A DNA stretch of 64,000 nucleotides from positions 1 through 64,000 of the forward strand of contig CANQRU010000005.1 of the NCBI GenBank assembly GCA_947626395.1. The letters run 5' to 3'. Positions 56,462-64,000 of this stretch are shown piece by piece (position 1 is the first letter of the stretch; every line of letters begins with the position of its first letter). The notes beneath the pieces were generated by a model. The model was not told where the DNA came from. It did not search any database and was given only the letters and a program-made list of their open reading frames with translations. The translations under genes were made by a program, and so were the position numbers. Source of the stretch: an uncultured Lachnospiraceae bacterium (GTDB lineage: Bacteria; Bacillota; Clostridia; Lachnospirales; Lachnospiraceae).

Positions 56462-57702
56462 GTACCGCAAGGCCGGCGTTCCTGCCGGCGCTGCTGGCAG
56501 CCGTTCTGACGGTCCTGTGCGCGGCGCTGTATGCGGTTCCGTCTTACGCGGAAGGGCGGCCTCTCGACTGCGTGATGACGGCGGAGGACGCGGGCAACGG
56601 CTACGAGTATGAGGTCGAGGGCGTCGGGATATTTACCGTTAACTGCAAGGAGAACGAGGTGGTTGCCATCTTCGTGTTCGAGGCGTATGACGGCTGCTAT
56701 GCGGCTCTTTACCGGGATGGAAGGAAGATCGAGTCCGACGGACTGGTCTATGAACCCGGCCGGTACGAACTGCGGATCTATGGAAACGAGGCGCTGGACG
56801 GCGACTACGGAAGCTTCTATGTCACCGTCGAGAATCAATATAATGAGATGGAGCCGGAGGAGACCGCCGATCTGACGGAGATTGAGAACCCCGCGCTGGA
56901 GCTGAGATGGGACGCGGACAGGAACGTGTTTTGCTATACATTTCCGGACGGCGTGGGATTCGAGACCAATGTGCCCCTGGGCGGATGGAGCCGCGGCGCG
57001 GTACGCATCACGACCGACGATAAACTCCATGTCTATCAGGTCTACCGGGACGGGGAGATCGTGGGCATCGGCGACGAGCTGGACTTCAATGAGGTGGGCG
57101 GCTACGAGATCATCCTGCGGGACAACGAGCTGGGCAGCCGGGGAGATACCGCCTACAGAGCGGTAATGACGTTCCGCCTGTACAAGAACGAGACCCTCTG
57201 CCTGTCGCGAGTCAATACGCCGATGGGCCTTAAGCTGGTCTCGGCCAGAATAGACGGCGAAAGGATCGATACGGCGGATACGGACAGTATCCAGCTGACC
57301 CGGGACGGCCGGTATGCACTGCAGTACGCGGATCCCTCGGGTACGGTCTGCTGGAGCATGGAATTCGTGCGGGACACGACCCCGCCGATGCTCCGCTTCA
57401 ATGTTCCCATGGACGGGGAACCCATCCGGGAGGATGTAGCGTTCTCGCCGTCGGAACTGGGCGCGTCTATCTATCTGGAGCGAAACCGTTCGGAAGTGAC
57501 GGCGTCCTTAAATATCATCCGCGTCAACGGACGGTACCATATGGAAGTTTCCGATCCGGCGGGGAATATGAGATCCTATGACTTTACGGTCGCGAAGTCG
57601 GCGGATATCGATATCCGCAGCGTGATCGTGATCGTACTGGCGGTTCTGGTCCTGCTGGCCGGCGGATTCGCGTACTGGAGAAGGAGTATGCGGGTACGTT
57701 AA
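56458..57702 (+). CDS. Secreted, C-terminally anchored protein with duplicated domain (paralog B)
   Basis: 414 residues. Signal peptide ending near AEG (residue 32), two beta-rich modules (about 40-125 with YRDGRKIE and PGRYELRIY; about 150-245 with VGFETNVPLGG and VYRDGEIVG), an Ig-like part beginning EFVRDTTPPM near 300, a C-terminal membrane helix and a short basic tail ending RRSMRVR. The order and motifs match the gene at 46788, but the long linker is missing. The ATG overlaps the preceding stop. Two such paralogs bracketing the channel genes suggest paired surface subunits. Confidence 0.78.
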   Translation: MSTARPAFLPALLAAVLTVLCAALYAVPSYAEGRPLDCVMTAEDAGNGYEYEVEGVGIFTVNCKENEVVAIFVFEAYDGCYAALYRDGRKIESDGLVYEPGRYELRIYGNEALDGDYGSFYVTVENQYNEMEPEETADLTEIENPALELRWDADRNVFCYTFPDGVGFETNVPLGGWSRGAVRITTDDKLHVYQVYRDGEIVGIGDELDFNEVGGYEIILRDNELGSRGDTAYRAVMTFRLYKNETLCLSRVNTPMGLKLVSARIDGERIDTADTDSIQLTRDGRYALQYADPSGTVCWSMEFVRDTTPPMLRFNVPMDGEPIREDVAFSPSELGASIYLERNRSEVTASLNIIRVNGRYHMEVSDPAGNMRSYDFTVAKSADIDIRSVIVIVLAVLVLLAGGFAYWRRSMRVR

Positions 57703-57773
57703 CTGCGATAGCAGTCCGCGGCGCGTCCGCACCGCGGTGCTATATATTATCTCTGATGGAAGGAGGAAAAGGT

Positions 57774-58124
57774 ATGCTGGAAAATATGGTTATGGCCGCG
57801 TTTACCAATAATGGCAGCTCGGCGAACCCGTTCCTGACGGCGGCAACGCCCATTATCAAGCTGATCAATATGGCGGCGGGACCGCTGCTGGGAATCGTTG
57901 TAGCGCTCGGTACGCTGTACTGCGTATTCCTGGGCGTGAAGCTTGCAAAGGCTGAGGAGCCGCAGGATCGTGAGAAGGCGAAAGGCGCCCTTAAGAACGC
58001 GATCATCGGATTTCTGCTGATCTTCGTACTGATCGCCGCGATGAATCTGATGCTGACTCCGCTGATGGGCTGGATGAACGACAACCTGGGCAGCAGCGGC
58101 ACAGCGATCGTTTATCCGTCGTAG
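57774..58124 (+). CDS. VirB2/TrbC-like small membrane protein (candidate pilin)
   Basis: 116 residues with two membrane helices (about 33-57 and 75-99) separated by a short basic loop (KLAKAEEPQDREKAKG), the topology of VirB2/TrbC and the T4SS_pilin family. Lacks a clear cleavable signal. AAGGAGG precedes ATG 57774. The position downstream of virB4 is uncommon but compatible. Similar small proteins in Gram-positive type IV systems lack pili, so the role may be channel rather than pilus. Confidence 0.75.
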   Translation: MLENMVMAAFTNNGSSANPFLTAATPIIKLINMAAGPLLGIVVALGTLYCVFLGVKLAKAEEPQDREKAKGALKNAIIGFLLIFVLIAAMNLMLTPLMGWMNDNLGSSGTAIVYPS

Positions 58125-58290
58125 TCAGATGCGCCGCAAGCGAATGGATTCAGTGAATTCAGCAGAGTTATGTCGTTTGGCCAGATGACGTAAGGCCGTA
58201 CCGGGGAGAGGCGCGGATGCGCGGCTTCTCCCCCGGAGCGGCAGCCGGACATGGAATGGATGAAACGAATGGAAAGGAGGTAGAACCGTT

Positions 58291-61200
58291 ATGAGAATGG
58301 AATCTGTGAAAAGGGCATCCTGTCTCTTTTTAGCGGCGACATGTGTTTTTCTCACAGGCTGCCATTCGATCGTTTACGACGGGAACCTTCATTTCAAAAG
58401 CTATGAGCCCGAGACGGTTCCGCTGCTTTATGACGAGGTCTCGGATAAGATGGATTCCAGCAACCGGGAGCTGGATGCGGACCGGTTCAATGTGGATGGG
58501 ACGGACGCGTTCTTTATCCTTCCGTGCCATGAAAACGATCCGGGAGTGATCACTGATTTCAAGGTACTGGACTATACGGACGCGGGCACATTTATCTATG
58601 CGTATGTAGCGGCAATCAAGGATGAGGATGATCCGCTGGGCGGATATCCGTACATCGGACAGGTGCTGCCGAATGGCGGGATTGGGCCGGCGACGATCGA
58701 TATGCTGGGCGACCGTACCGTACCGCTGGAGCCGGTGGGAACCAGCGCCGAGGATCCGGATGAGACGCTTCCGGCGCCGCCGACGCAGCCGGTTTCAGAA
58801 GAGGTAGTGGATGTGAAGTCAGAGTCTTCGGCCGAGACGGGTACTGTGCCCTTCCTGGATGGGGAAGGGGGAGAAGTTCTGCCATTCACACCGCAGATTA
58901 CCCCTGAGGAGAGCTATACCTTCGACCCGGGCGAATTCTGGTGGGGCGAGAATTTTGCAGGCGGGACGACGGCCTCGCCGGAGGATACGGCTTCGCCGGA
59001 GAGTACGGCTGCGGCCCCGGAGACGGCCCGCCAGGACGACGTCCTGTGGTGGGACACGGGCGAATCGGAAGGAATCGGCCATGTGGACTGGGCCAGTGCC
59101 GAGGCGGCGGCAGCCGCTGCGCAGGAATCCTATAACCAGGTTTCCCGGGAAGAGGCATCCAGGGAGCAGGAATCCCGCGAGCAGGCATCCCGCGAGGCGG
59201 CGGCCCGCAGTTCGGCCGATATGTCGGAATGGTGGAATGAAAGCTCCCAGGCCGGGGATTACAACGAGCCGGCAGGCGGGACGGATTCTGGGACTGCGGA
59301 GACAGCCGAGGTGACGGTTTCGCCCGCAGAGCTTACGGGTATTGATTTTGTAACGATCCTGATGGCCTATGATCCCCAGAGGTGTGTGTATAAGATTTTC
59401 TATGCCGGGGCGATCGACAGGGATGCGAAACTTACGCAGGATGCGGAGACCGGGGAATGGGAATATGACCCGGATGATGACAACTCGGAGTATCTGACCT
59501 TGAGCGCCAATAAGCTCGCCAAGTCAGAGGAGTATTTTATCTACTTCGATTCCATTGGTTATGTATTTGACCGGGACGGCAATCAACTCTATAAGAATGA
59601 CTATTCGTCTGTCATCCCAATGGCCGTTGACTGCCTGGCGGAACGGGTTGCAGAAAAGGTTAAAGCCGACGGCGGCGATCCAATGGCTACCAGGTATGCA
59701 ATGAAGGCCCCTACGGTCTCCAATGTGGTGATGGATGGGTATCATTGTGTTTATCTCCCGATCAGCGTGGAGCTTGGAAATGGGCTGAATGAGGCGCCTA
59801 GGATAAATGAGCCGCCTACGGAGCCGGATCCGAATAATCCGACGACCACAGCGGCCGAAACAACAACGATTGATTACATGGAAATGGATCCGGAGGAAGC
59901 GGACGAAGCGCTGGAGAGCGTGACATATAGTACGGTTCTGATCTGCATGGATGTGGATATCGGAGGCAGTAATCCGCAGATAGGATTCTATTCGGAGAAT
60001 GATTATTGGGGGGTTCAGCAGGAAAAATGGCTGTCCTACGATGGAAAAGAGATCACGGACGACGAAGTCACTAAAGATACCCTGTCCGGCTATCTGAAAA
60101 GCAACGGCTGGGATATGGAAAGTATTAAGGCGGGTAATAGTCTTTATGCGGATCATTTCTCCGCGTTTCACACGGAGGGCTACGATTTTGACCTGACTTT
60201 GGCGTACCTGCCGGATATATATTCCTTTAACAGCATCTGGACGAAGGGTACCGATGCGGAGTCTGGCAGCAAGCTGATTGAGCCGCCTACGGTGGCGCCG
60301 CCTACGGAGGCGCCGCCGTATCTGGATGCGCCGCCTACGGAGGCGCCGCCATATCTGGATGCACCGCCTACTGAGGCGCCGCCTGGGGGGTCACCGACTA
60401 CGGAGGCGGCTCCGCTTCCAACGCTCGGAGCAGATGAATGTTATGTTCGTATGTGTCTCCGGGATCTGGCTGTGATGTGCGGTACAAACTACTCTTGGCA
60501 TCAAACCGACGAGGAAGACTTGATCGACTTCGTCAAGGAGTTTATTGGCGACTACAATGAGAATAAGGCCGATCGTTACGGCAATTTTCTTTTATGGCAT
60601 GCCGCGGGTGATGTGAAGCTGCGCGACGAGCTGTACAGGAGGGCGATCGATGCGGTGGCGCTCTGCGCGATGGGCGATCCGAATACTCTGAAGCGTGGGA
60701 ATCTGAACAGCGTTATACAGATGCAGGTACCCTGGATGACTCCCGGAACATGGGACGCGAGCAAAGGAACCAACGAAAGCCCCCTTCCTGACGAAGTGAA
60801 GATTCATGACGCGAATCTTGTCGACAGTGAGAAGGATCACCTGGAGGCGATCCTGGCCTTCCATCAGGAATGGTATCCGCTGACGGGATCTTCTGATCAG
60901 TATATACCGATTTACGTAGCCCACCGCAGCGAGAAAAACGCTACGATCCAGTACAGGATGATACCGGTGGAATGGACAGAGAAACAGACCAGAACCTTTA
61001 CGCAGACGATCGAAAAGCAGGTTGCGGTGACGGACGCAGCGGGCAATTCGGTGCTGGATTCGTCAGGCAATCCGACCTATAGGACGGAGACGACGACGAA
61101 TACCTACACGGAGACGATCGATCCGATTCCGACTAAGTACCAGTTCCTCTTCCCGGCGGGGACGAAGTTATCCATAACTATGATGAGGGATATTGAGGTG

Positions 61201-63198
61201 GGCACGATGGTAGCGCCTACCGGGGATACGGGAGCGATCTTCTACGAGGACGATACTCCGGATGCATCCGAAGAAGAGGATGCGGACGTGGATGCGCCCG
61301 TCACAAGCAGGCTCATTGTTTCCACACTCGGACAGGATGTTTTCACTTGTGACAAGATCCCCGGACGTGCCAGCGACGCAGGCGTTCTTTACCATAAGAG
61401 CGCTTCCGGGAAAGAGACGGAGCTTATGACCCTGATCACGGACGAAGGCGTTCAGTTCGTTCTCCGGGGGAGCGGGGCAGCAGGGTCGGGCCAATGGTGG
61501 CAGGGCGGGGAAAAGTCATCCGGGCAGTTTTTCATAAGCAGCGATGAATTCGCGACCCGAACTACCAACTACGGCCTGTATACCATTTCCACGTCGGAAT
61601 TCAATAAACTGGCTTCCGCAGCCATCAAGGATGGGGTAAGCGACGCGCAGAATCAGGTGATCCAGGAGAAGATGAACACAGGCGCCGGCATGGACGCGCT
61701 CATGATCGACAATTTTGCGCTGCTGAACGAGAGGGAGGTCGTGGCGTCCTCGGTCAACGAGGGACTGTTCATAGTGAATCTGCAGAGCCATCAGACGGTC
61801 AGTCTCCGCGCGGGAGCTTTCTTCTCTGCATTTTCCTACCATAATAAGGACGGTTCGGAACGGTTCATGGTCGTTGGCTTCGATACGACGCAGTATTACT
61901 ACCAGCCGACGGATATCGCCAAAGCCAAGTGCTATGATATGGATCTGGTGGCGGAGAACCGGGAGCATGAGAATCAGGCCATGCAGGCCCATCTGACGAC
62001 CCTGGCGTATAATTATCTGAACCGGACCCACAGGATCGATGTCCGCCAGACGGCGGACGGCAAGACGACAGAGCCTTATATCAATGAAGCGGCTGACGAC
62101 GCGGAGAAGGCGGCCAACGAGCAGGCCAGAAATCTGTTCTTCGGCACCGAGCTGTCCATGCAGCAGGAGCTTTATAAGATCGTAAGCAGCGTCGGCTTCG
62201 GCTATACCCAGCGGATCCTGGATTTTACGACGGAGCTTCGGCAGAAGCTGCTGACCCAGAGGGAGAAGCTGAAGGAGTTCTACGCCCTGTGCGGCCTGGG
62301 AAATGTATCCGATCTGCTGGATCCTGTGACCGGGATGCCCAATGACGTGGAGCTGCGGGAGCAGGAGGGCGCGCTGATCCACGCCAATTATACCAGCACC
62401 CTGGAGCATATGCTGGTGACGCTTAAGCTTTCCGAGGAAGCGATCGATGGGATGGCGTCGAACCAGGCGGAATACAGGGCGTACCGCACCCAGATGACGG
62501 CGGCTGAGACGGCGCAGGAGAAGCTGCAGAAATCGCAGGCAGAAGTCGCTGACGACGAATTCGTGGCGGCCAAGGACGTGGGGCTGATCAGCGACCAGCT
62601 TTCCGACGACGGACTGGATTATCTGGAGAAGATGGATTTCTACCGGGCGGTGCTTTCGGACGTCCAGAAGGCTTATGAGGACGATCAGTATCAGAAGTAT
62701 GACAAGATCAGCGTCAGCTGGGAAGATTACATGAAAGAGCTTCTGAACGCCATCAGCCCGGACAACGCGGTGAACCAGCAGGAGCGCAGCTTCGGGCAGT
62801 TCTGTAAGCTGGCGCAGATCGACATTTCCATCATGAACGAGGAGCAGGTGGCAGAGCTTAGGAACCGGCTGGGCGAGATCGACCGCGTGGTGGATCTGGA
62901 GCTTCTGATCGTGGAATACAAGCTTAAGACGGCGGAGTACCAGAGCAGCCCCTATCAGAATGAATATAGTGAATTCCAGAATAAGACCTTCGAGGAGGAG
63001 ACCGAGCGGGTGAAGGCGGAGCAGAGCGCCGGGTTCCACGAGATCATCATGAAGCTGGCCGCCGACGCCGCAAAGGAGCAGCTTCTGGACGGCACCGACT
63101 GGGAGTCGGAGATGAAGGATATCGTGGCGGTCTGCGGCAGCGGCATCGTGTGGGATCCGGACACCGCGGAGCTGTTCACGGAGGAATCGTCGGGGTGA
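58291..63198 (+). CDS. Giant lipoprotein of the secretion locus, unknown
   Basis: 1635 residues. Lipobox LTGC (Cys24). Residues 25-150 form an N-terminal domain. Low-complexity segments follow: SREEASREQESREQASREAA near 288-304 and APPTEAPPYLD repeats near 668-700. Other parts have DKLSANKLAK-type and FYAGAIDRDAK motifs without family match. From about 1230 to the end the protein is helical and Glu/Lys-rich (coiled-coil-like), for example NVSDLLDPVTGMPNDVELREQEG. Its size, outward lipid anchor and coiled coils fit a surface shaft or adhesin. AAAGGAGG precedes ATG. The end of the gene is duplicated twice downstream. Confidence 0.78.
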   Translation: MRMESVKRASCLFLAATCVFLTGCHSIVYDGNLHFKSYEPETVPLLYDEVSDKMDSSNRELDADRFNVDGTDAFFILPCHENDPGVITDFKVLDYTDAGTFIYAYVAAIKDEDDPLGGYPYIGQVLPNGGIGPATIDMLGDRTVPLEPVGTSAEDPDETLPAPPTQPVSEEVVDVKSESSAETGTVPFLDGEGGEVLPFTPQITPEESYTFDPGEFWWGENFAGGTTASPEDTASPESTAAAPETARQDDVLWWDTGESEGIGHVDWASAEAAAAAAQESYNQVSREEASREQESREQASREAAARSSADMSEWWNESSQAGDYNEPAGGTDSGTAETAEVTVSPAELTGIDFVTILMAYDPQRCVYKIFYAGAIDRDAKLTQDAETGEWEYDPDDDNSEYLTLSANKLAKSEEYFIYFDSIGYVFDRDGNQLYKNDYSSVIPMAVDCLAERVAEKVKADGGDPMATRYAMKAPTVSNVVMDGYHCVYLPISVELGNGLNEAPRINEPPTEPDPNNPTTTAAETTTIDYMEMDPEEADEALESVTYSTVLICMDVDIGGSNPQIGFYSENDYWGVQQEKWLSYDGKEITDDEVTKDTLSGYLKSNGWDMESIKAGNSLYADHFSAFHTEGYDFDLTLAYLPDIYSFNSIWTKGTDAESGSKLIEPPTVAPPTEAPPYLDAPPTEAPPYLDAPPTEAPPGGSPTTEAAPLPTLGADECYVRMCLRDLAVMCGTNYSWHQTDEEDLIDFVKEFIGDYNENKADRYGNFLLWHAAGDVKLRDELYRRAIDAVALCAMGDPNTLKRGNLNSVIQMQVPWMTPGTWDASKGTNESPLPDEVKIHDANLVDSEKDHLEAILAFHQEWYPLTGSSDQYIPIYVAHRSEKNATIQYRMIPVEWTEKQTRTFTQTIEKQVAVTDAAGNSVLDSSGNPTYRTETTTNTYTETIDPIPTKYQFLFPAGTKLSITMMRDIEVGTMVAPTGDTGAIFYEDDTPDASEEEDADVDAPVTSRLIVSTLGQDVFTCDKIPGRASDAGVLYHKSASGKETELMTLITDEGVQFVLRGSGAAGSGQWWQGGEKSSGQFFISSDEFATRTTNYGLYTISTSEFNKLASAAIKDGVSDAQNQVIQEKMNTGAGMDALMIDNFALLNEREVVASSVNEGLFIVNLQSHQTVSLRAGAFFSAFSYHNKDGSERFMVVGFDTTQYYYQPTDIAKAKCYDMDLVAENREHENQAMQAHLTTLAYNYLNRTHRIDVRQTADGKTTEPYINEAADDAEKAANEQARNLFFGTELSMQQELYKIVSSVGFGYTQRILDFTTELRQKLLTQREKLKEFYALCGLGNVSDLLDPVTGMPNDVELREQEGALIHANYTSTLEHMLVTLKLSEEAIDGMASNQAEYRAYRTQMTAAETAQEKLQKSQAEVADDEFVAAKDVGLISDQLSDDGLDYLEKMDFYRAVLSDVQKAYEDDQYQKYDKISVSWEDYMKELLNAISPDNAVNQQERSFGQFCKLAQIDISIMNEEQVAELRNRLGEIDRVVDLELLIVEYKLKTAEYQSSPYQNEYSEFQNKTFEEETERVKAEQSAGFHEIIMKLAADAAKEQLLDGTDWESEMKDIVAVCGSGIVWDPDTAELFTEESSG
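60282..60400 (+). repeat. Coding tandem repeat (APPTEAPPYLD) in the giant lipoprotein
   Basis: CCTACGGAGGCGCCGCC-type units of about 36 bp repeat three to four times and encode Pro/Thr/Glu-rich modules, probably an extended wall-spanning stalk. Confidence 0.8.
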
Positions 63199-63370
63199 CG
63201 GGCCGCGGGGACGGCGTCGCGCGGGGGCTGAACACCGCGGTGCTGGTCATGGAGGAGTCGTCCGGAGTGACAGGCTGCAGGGATGGCATCGTGCGGAGCC
63301 GGATACCGCAGAGATGGTCATGGAGGAGTCGTTCGGAGCGGCAGTCCGCAGGGCAGGGAGGACCAGGCCG
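63130..63370. repeat. 71-bp tandem repeat containing the 3' end of the giant lipoprotein gene
   Basis: Unit A 63130-63200 includes the last codons and stop; B 63201-63271 and C 63272-63341 are diverged copies, followed by a fragment. ACCGC at 63163, 63234 and 63304 marks the period (71, 70). Copies B and C are outside the reading frame. Confidence 0.85.
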
Positions 63371-63466
63371 CGGAAGGCGGCGAGGACAGGCAGGAAAGAT
63401 AACGCAGCGTCCGGAATAACGGGTGCGTGAGAATATGAGCAGTTAAGATCAAGGAGGAATCAGATC

Positions 63467-64000
63467 ATGAAGAAGACGGGAAGGAAGCACATGGGGAAGC
63501 GGATGACGGCATTGGGAATGGCCGCTCTGCTCGCGCTTGCGCCGGTATCGGAGGCGCGGGCCGCAGGCTGGATACAGCAGGCTAATGGAGACTGGAAATA
63601 CCAGAGGGAGGACGGTTCCTATATCGCGGATGGATTTACGCCCGACGGATATTTTATCGACGGTACCGGTATATGGAAGGCGGAGTATGATTTTCTGGGG
63701 ATGACGCTTAAGAATACCAATACGTTCCTGACCCCGTCCCAGGCCGGCAGTTTCCTGAACTGGGAGCAGGATATGACCTATATGATGTCTGAGATACTGG
63801 ACGATCTGGACGGTACGAGAGGAATCGAGCTTTCGGAGCAGGAAGTGGGGCTGTACGCCATTTCCAATAATACCGGACGGGAACTCCTGAACTTCTATAA
63901 GGCCCAGGACGGCGAGAGCTATGTGGTCAGTCTGAAATGCCCTCTGAATACGACGAAGGCGTCCTCCACGACGACCAGGATCAGCAGCAACATAACAAGA
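63467..64000 (+). CDS. Secreted protein with choline-binding-like repeat, 5' part
   Basis: 178 residues before the window ends, frame open to base 64000. Signal peptide (about 1-33, ending ARAA), then one cell-wall-binding-type repeat (GWIQQANGDWKYQREDGSY) and a second partial one (PDGYFIDGTGIW) as in choline- or wall-teichoic-acid-binding proteins. The rest (from 75) is unfamiliar. AAGGAGG lies nine bases before ATG 63467. It continues the secretion-locus direction and may bind the machine to the cell wall. The true length is unknown. Confidence 0.75.
   Translation, partial: MKKTGRKHMGKRMTALGMAALLALAPVSEARAAGWIQQANGDWKYQREDGSYIADGFTPDGYFIDGTGIWKAEYDFLGMTLKNTNTFLTPSQAGSFLNWEQDMTYMMSEILDDLDGTRGIELSEQEVGLYAISNNTGRELLNFYKAQDGESYVVSLKCPLNTTKASSTTTRISSNITR

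Noticed and set aside
34151-64000. Conjugative or integrative element
   Set aside because: Only the transfer-ATPase and channel genes are visible; no integrase, relaxase, attachment-site repeats or replication genes within the window. It remains possible beyond the right edge.

Overview
The window (about 57-60% G+C over most of its length) reads as chromosome of a Gram-positive, Lachnospiraceae-type Clostridia. The reasons are strong AGGAGG ribosome sites, lipoproteins, a GerMN lipoprotein, a CarD-like regulator, twin feoA genes with feoB, LplB/YtcP-type sugar permeases and an IS1182-family insertion sequence. No rRNA, tRNA, CRISPR array or replication origin was seen.

Layout. 1-15.9 kb is mainly housekeeping: the end of gpmI, an IS1182-like element, a CPA2 antiporter, a zinc-ribbon membrane protein, an ABC exporter, degV, a sensor kinase with no adjacent response regulator, a GerMN lipoprotein, comEC and purA. 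16-17.7 kb is a visibly AT-richer patch with a PIN-domain/antitoxin pair and a YafQ/DinJ pair. 17.8-23.7 kb holds an ABC-F ATPase, a CarD-like regulator and a Fur-box feoA-feoA-feoB operon. 23.8-34.1 kb is an accessory catabolic cluster: a secreted phosphodiesterase-like lipoprotein, two ABC permeases, a solute-binding lipoprotein, a membrane-bound AraC-type regulator, a glycerophosphodiester phosphodiesterase-like protein and a GH3 glycosidase.

34.1-64 kb is the unusual part. It contains a type IV secretion-like gene set: VirD4-type coupling ATPase, two paralogous VirB6/TrbL-like membrane proteins, a PrgI/VirB3-VirB4 fusion ATPase and a VirB2-like small membrane protein. Interleaved with these are two paralogous secreted membrane-anchored proteins, a family-3 solute-binding-like lipoprotein, a 1635-residue lipoprotein and a choline-binding-repeat-like protein cut by the window end. 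I see no relaxase, integrase, origin of transfer or partition gene, so this may be a protein-delivery or surface machine rather than a conjugation module. Upstream lie large unrecognised soluble proteins (416, 442 and 958 residues), a DUF1292-like protein, a STAS protein and a CPBP protease.

Three transcription units in this region (34.2, 38.0 and 42.7 kb) carry the same promoter element: two direct copies of TTGTTGTAC with an 11-bp period, ending 8-9 bp before the -10 box. The 958-residue gene has a different direct repeat with a 20-bp period at its promoter. This ties the unknown proteins and the unit leading into the secretion genes into one probable regulon. The strongest hypothesis from the window is therefore a regulated, relaxase-less type IV secretion-like system with linked candidate substrates. 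Other curiosities are tandem duplications that start at gene stop codons in three unrelated places, a single-base homopolymer frameshift in an Rpn-like nuclease gene, and twin GGTTAG/CTAACC palindromes inside the feo operon.
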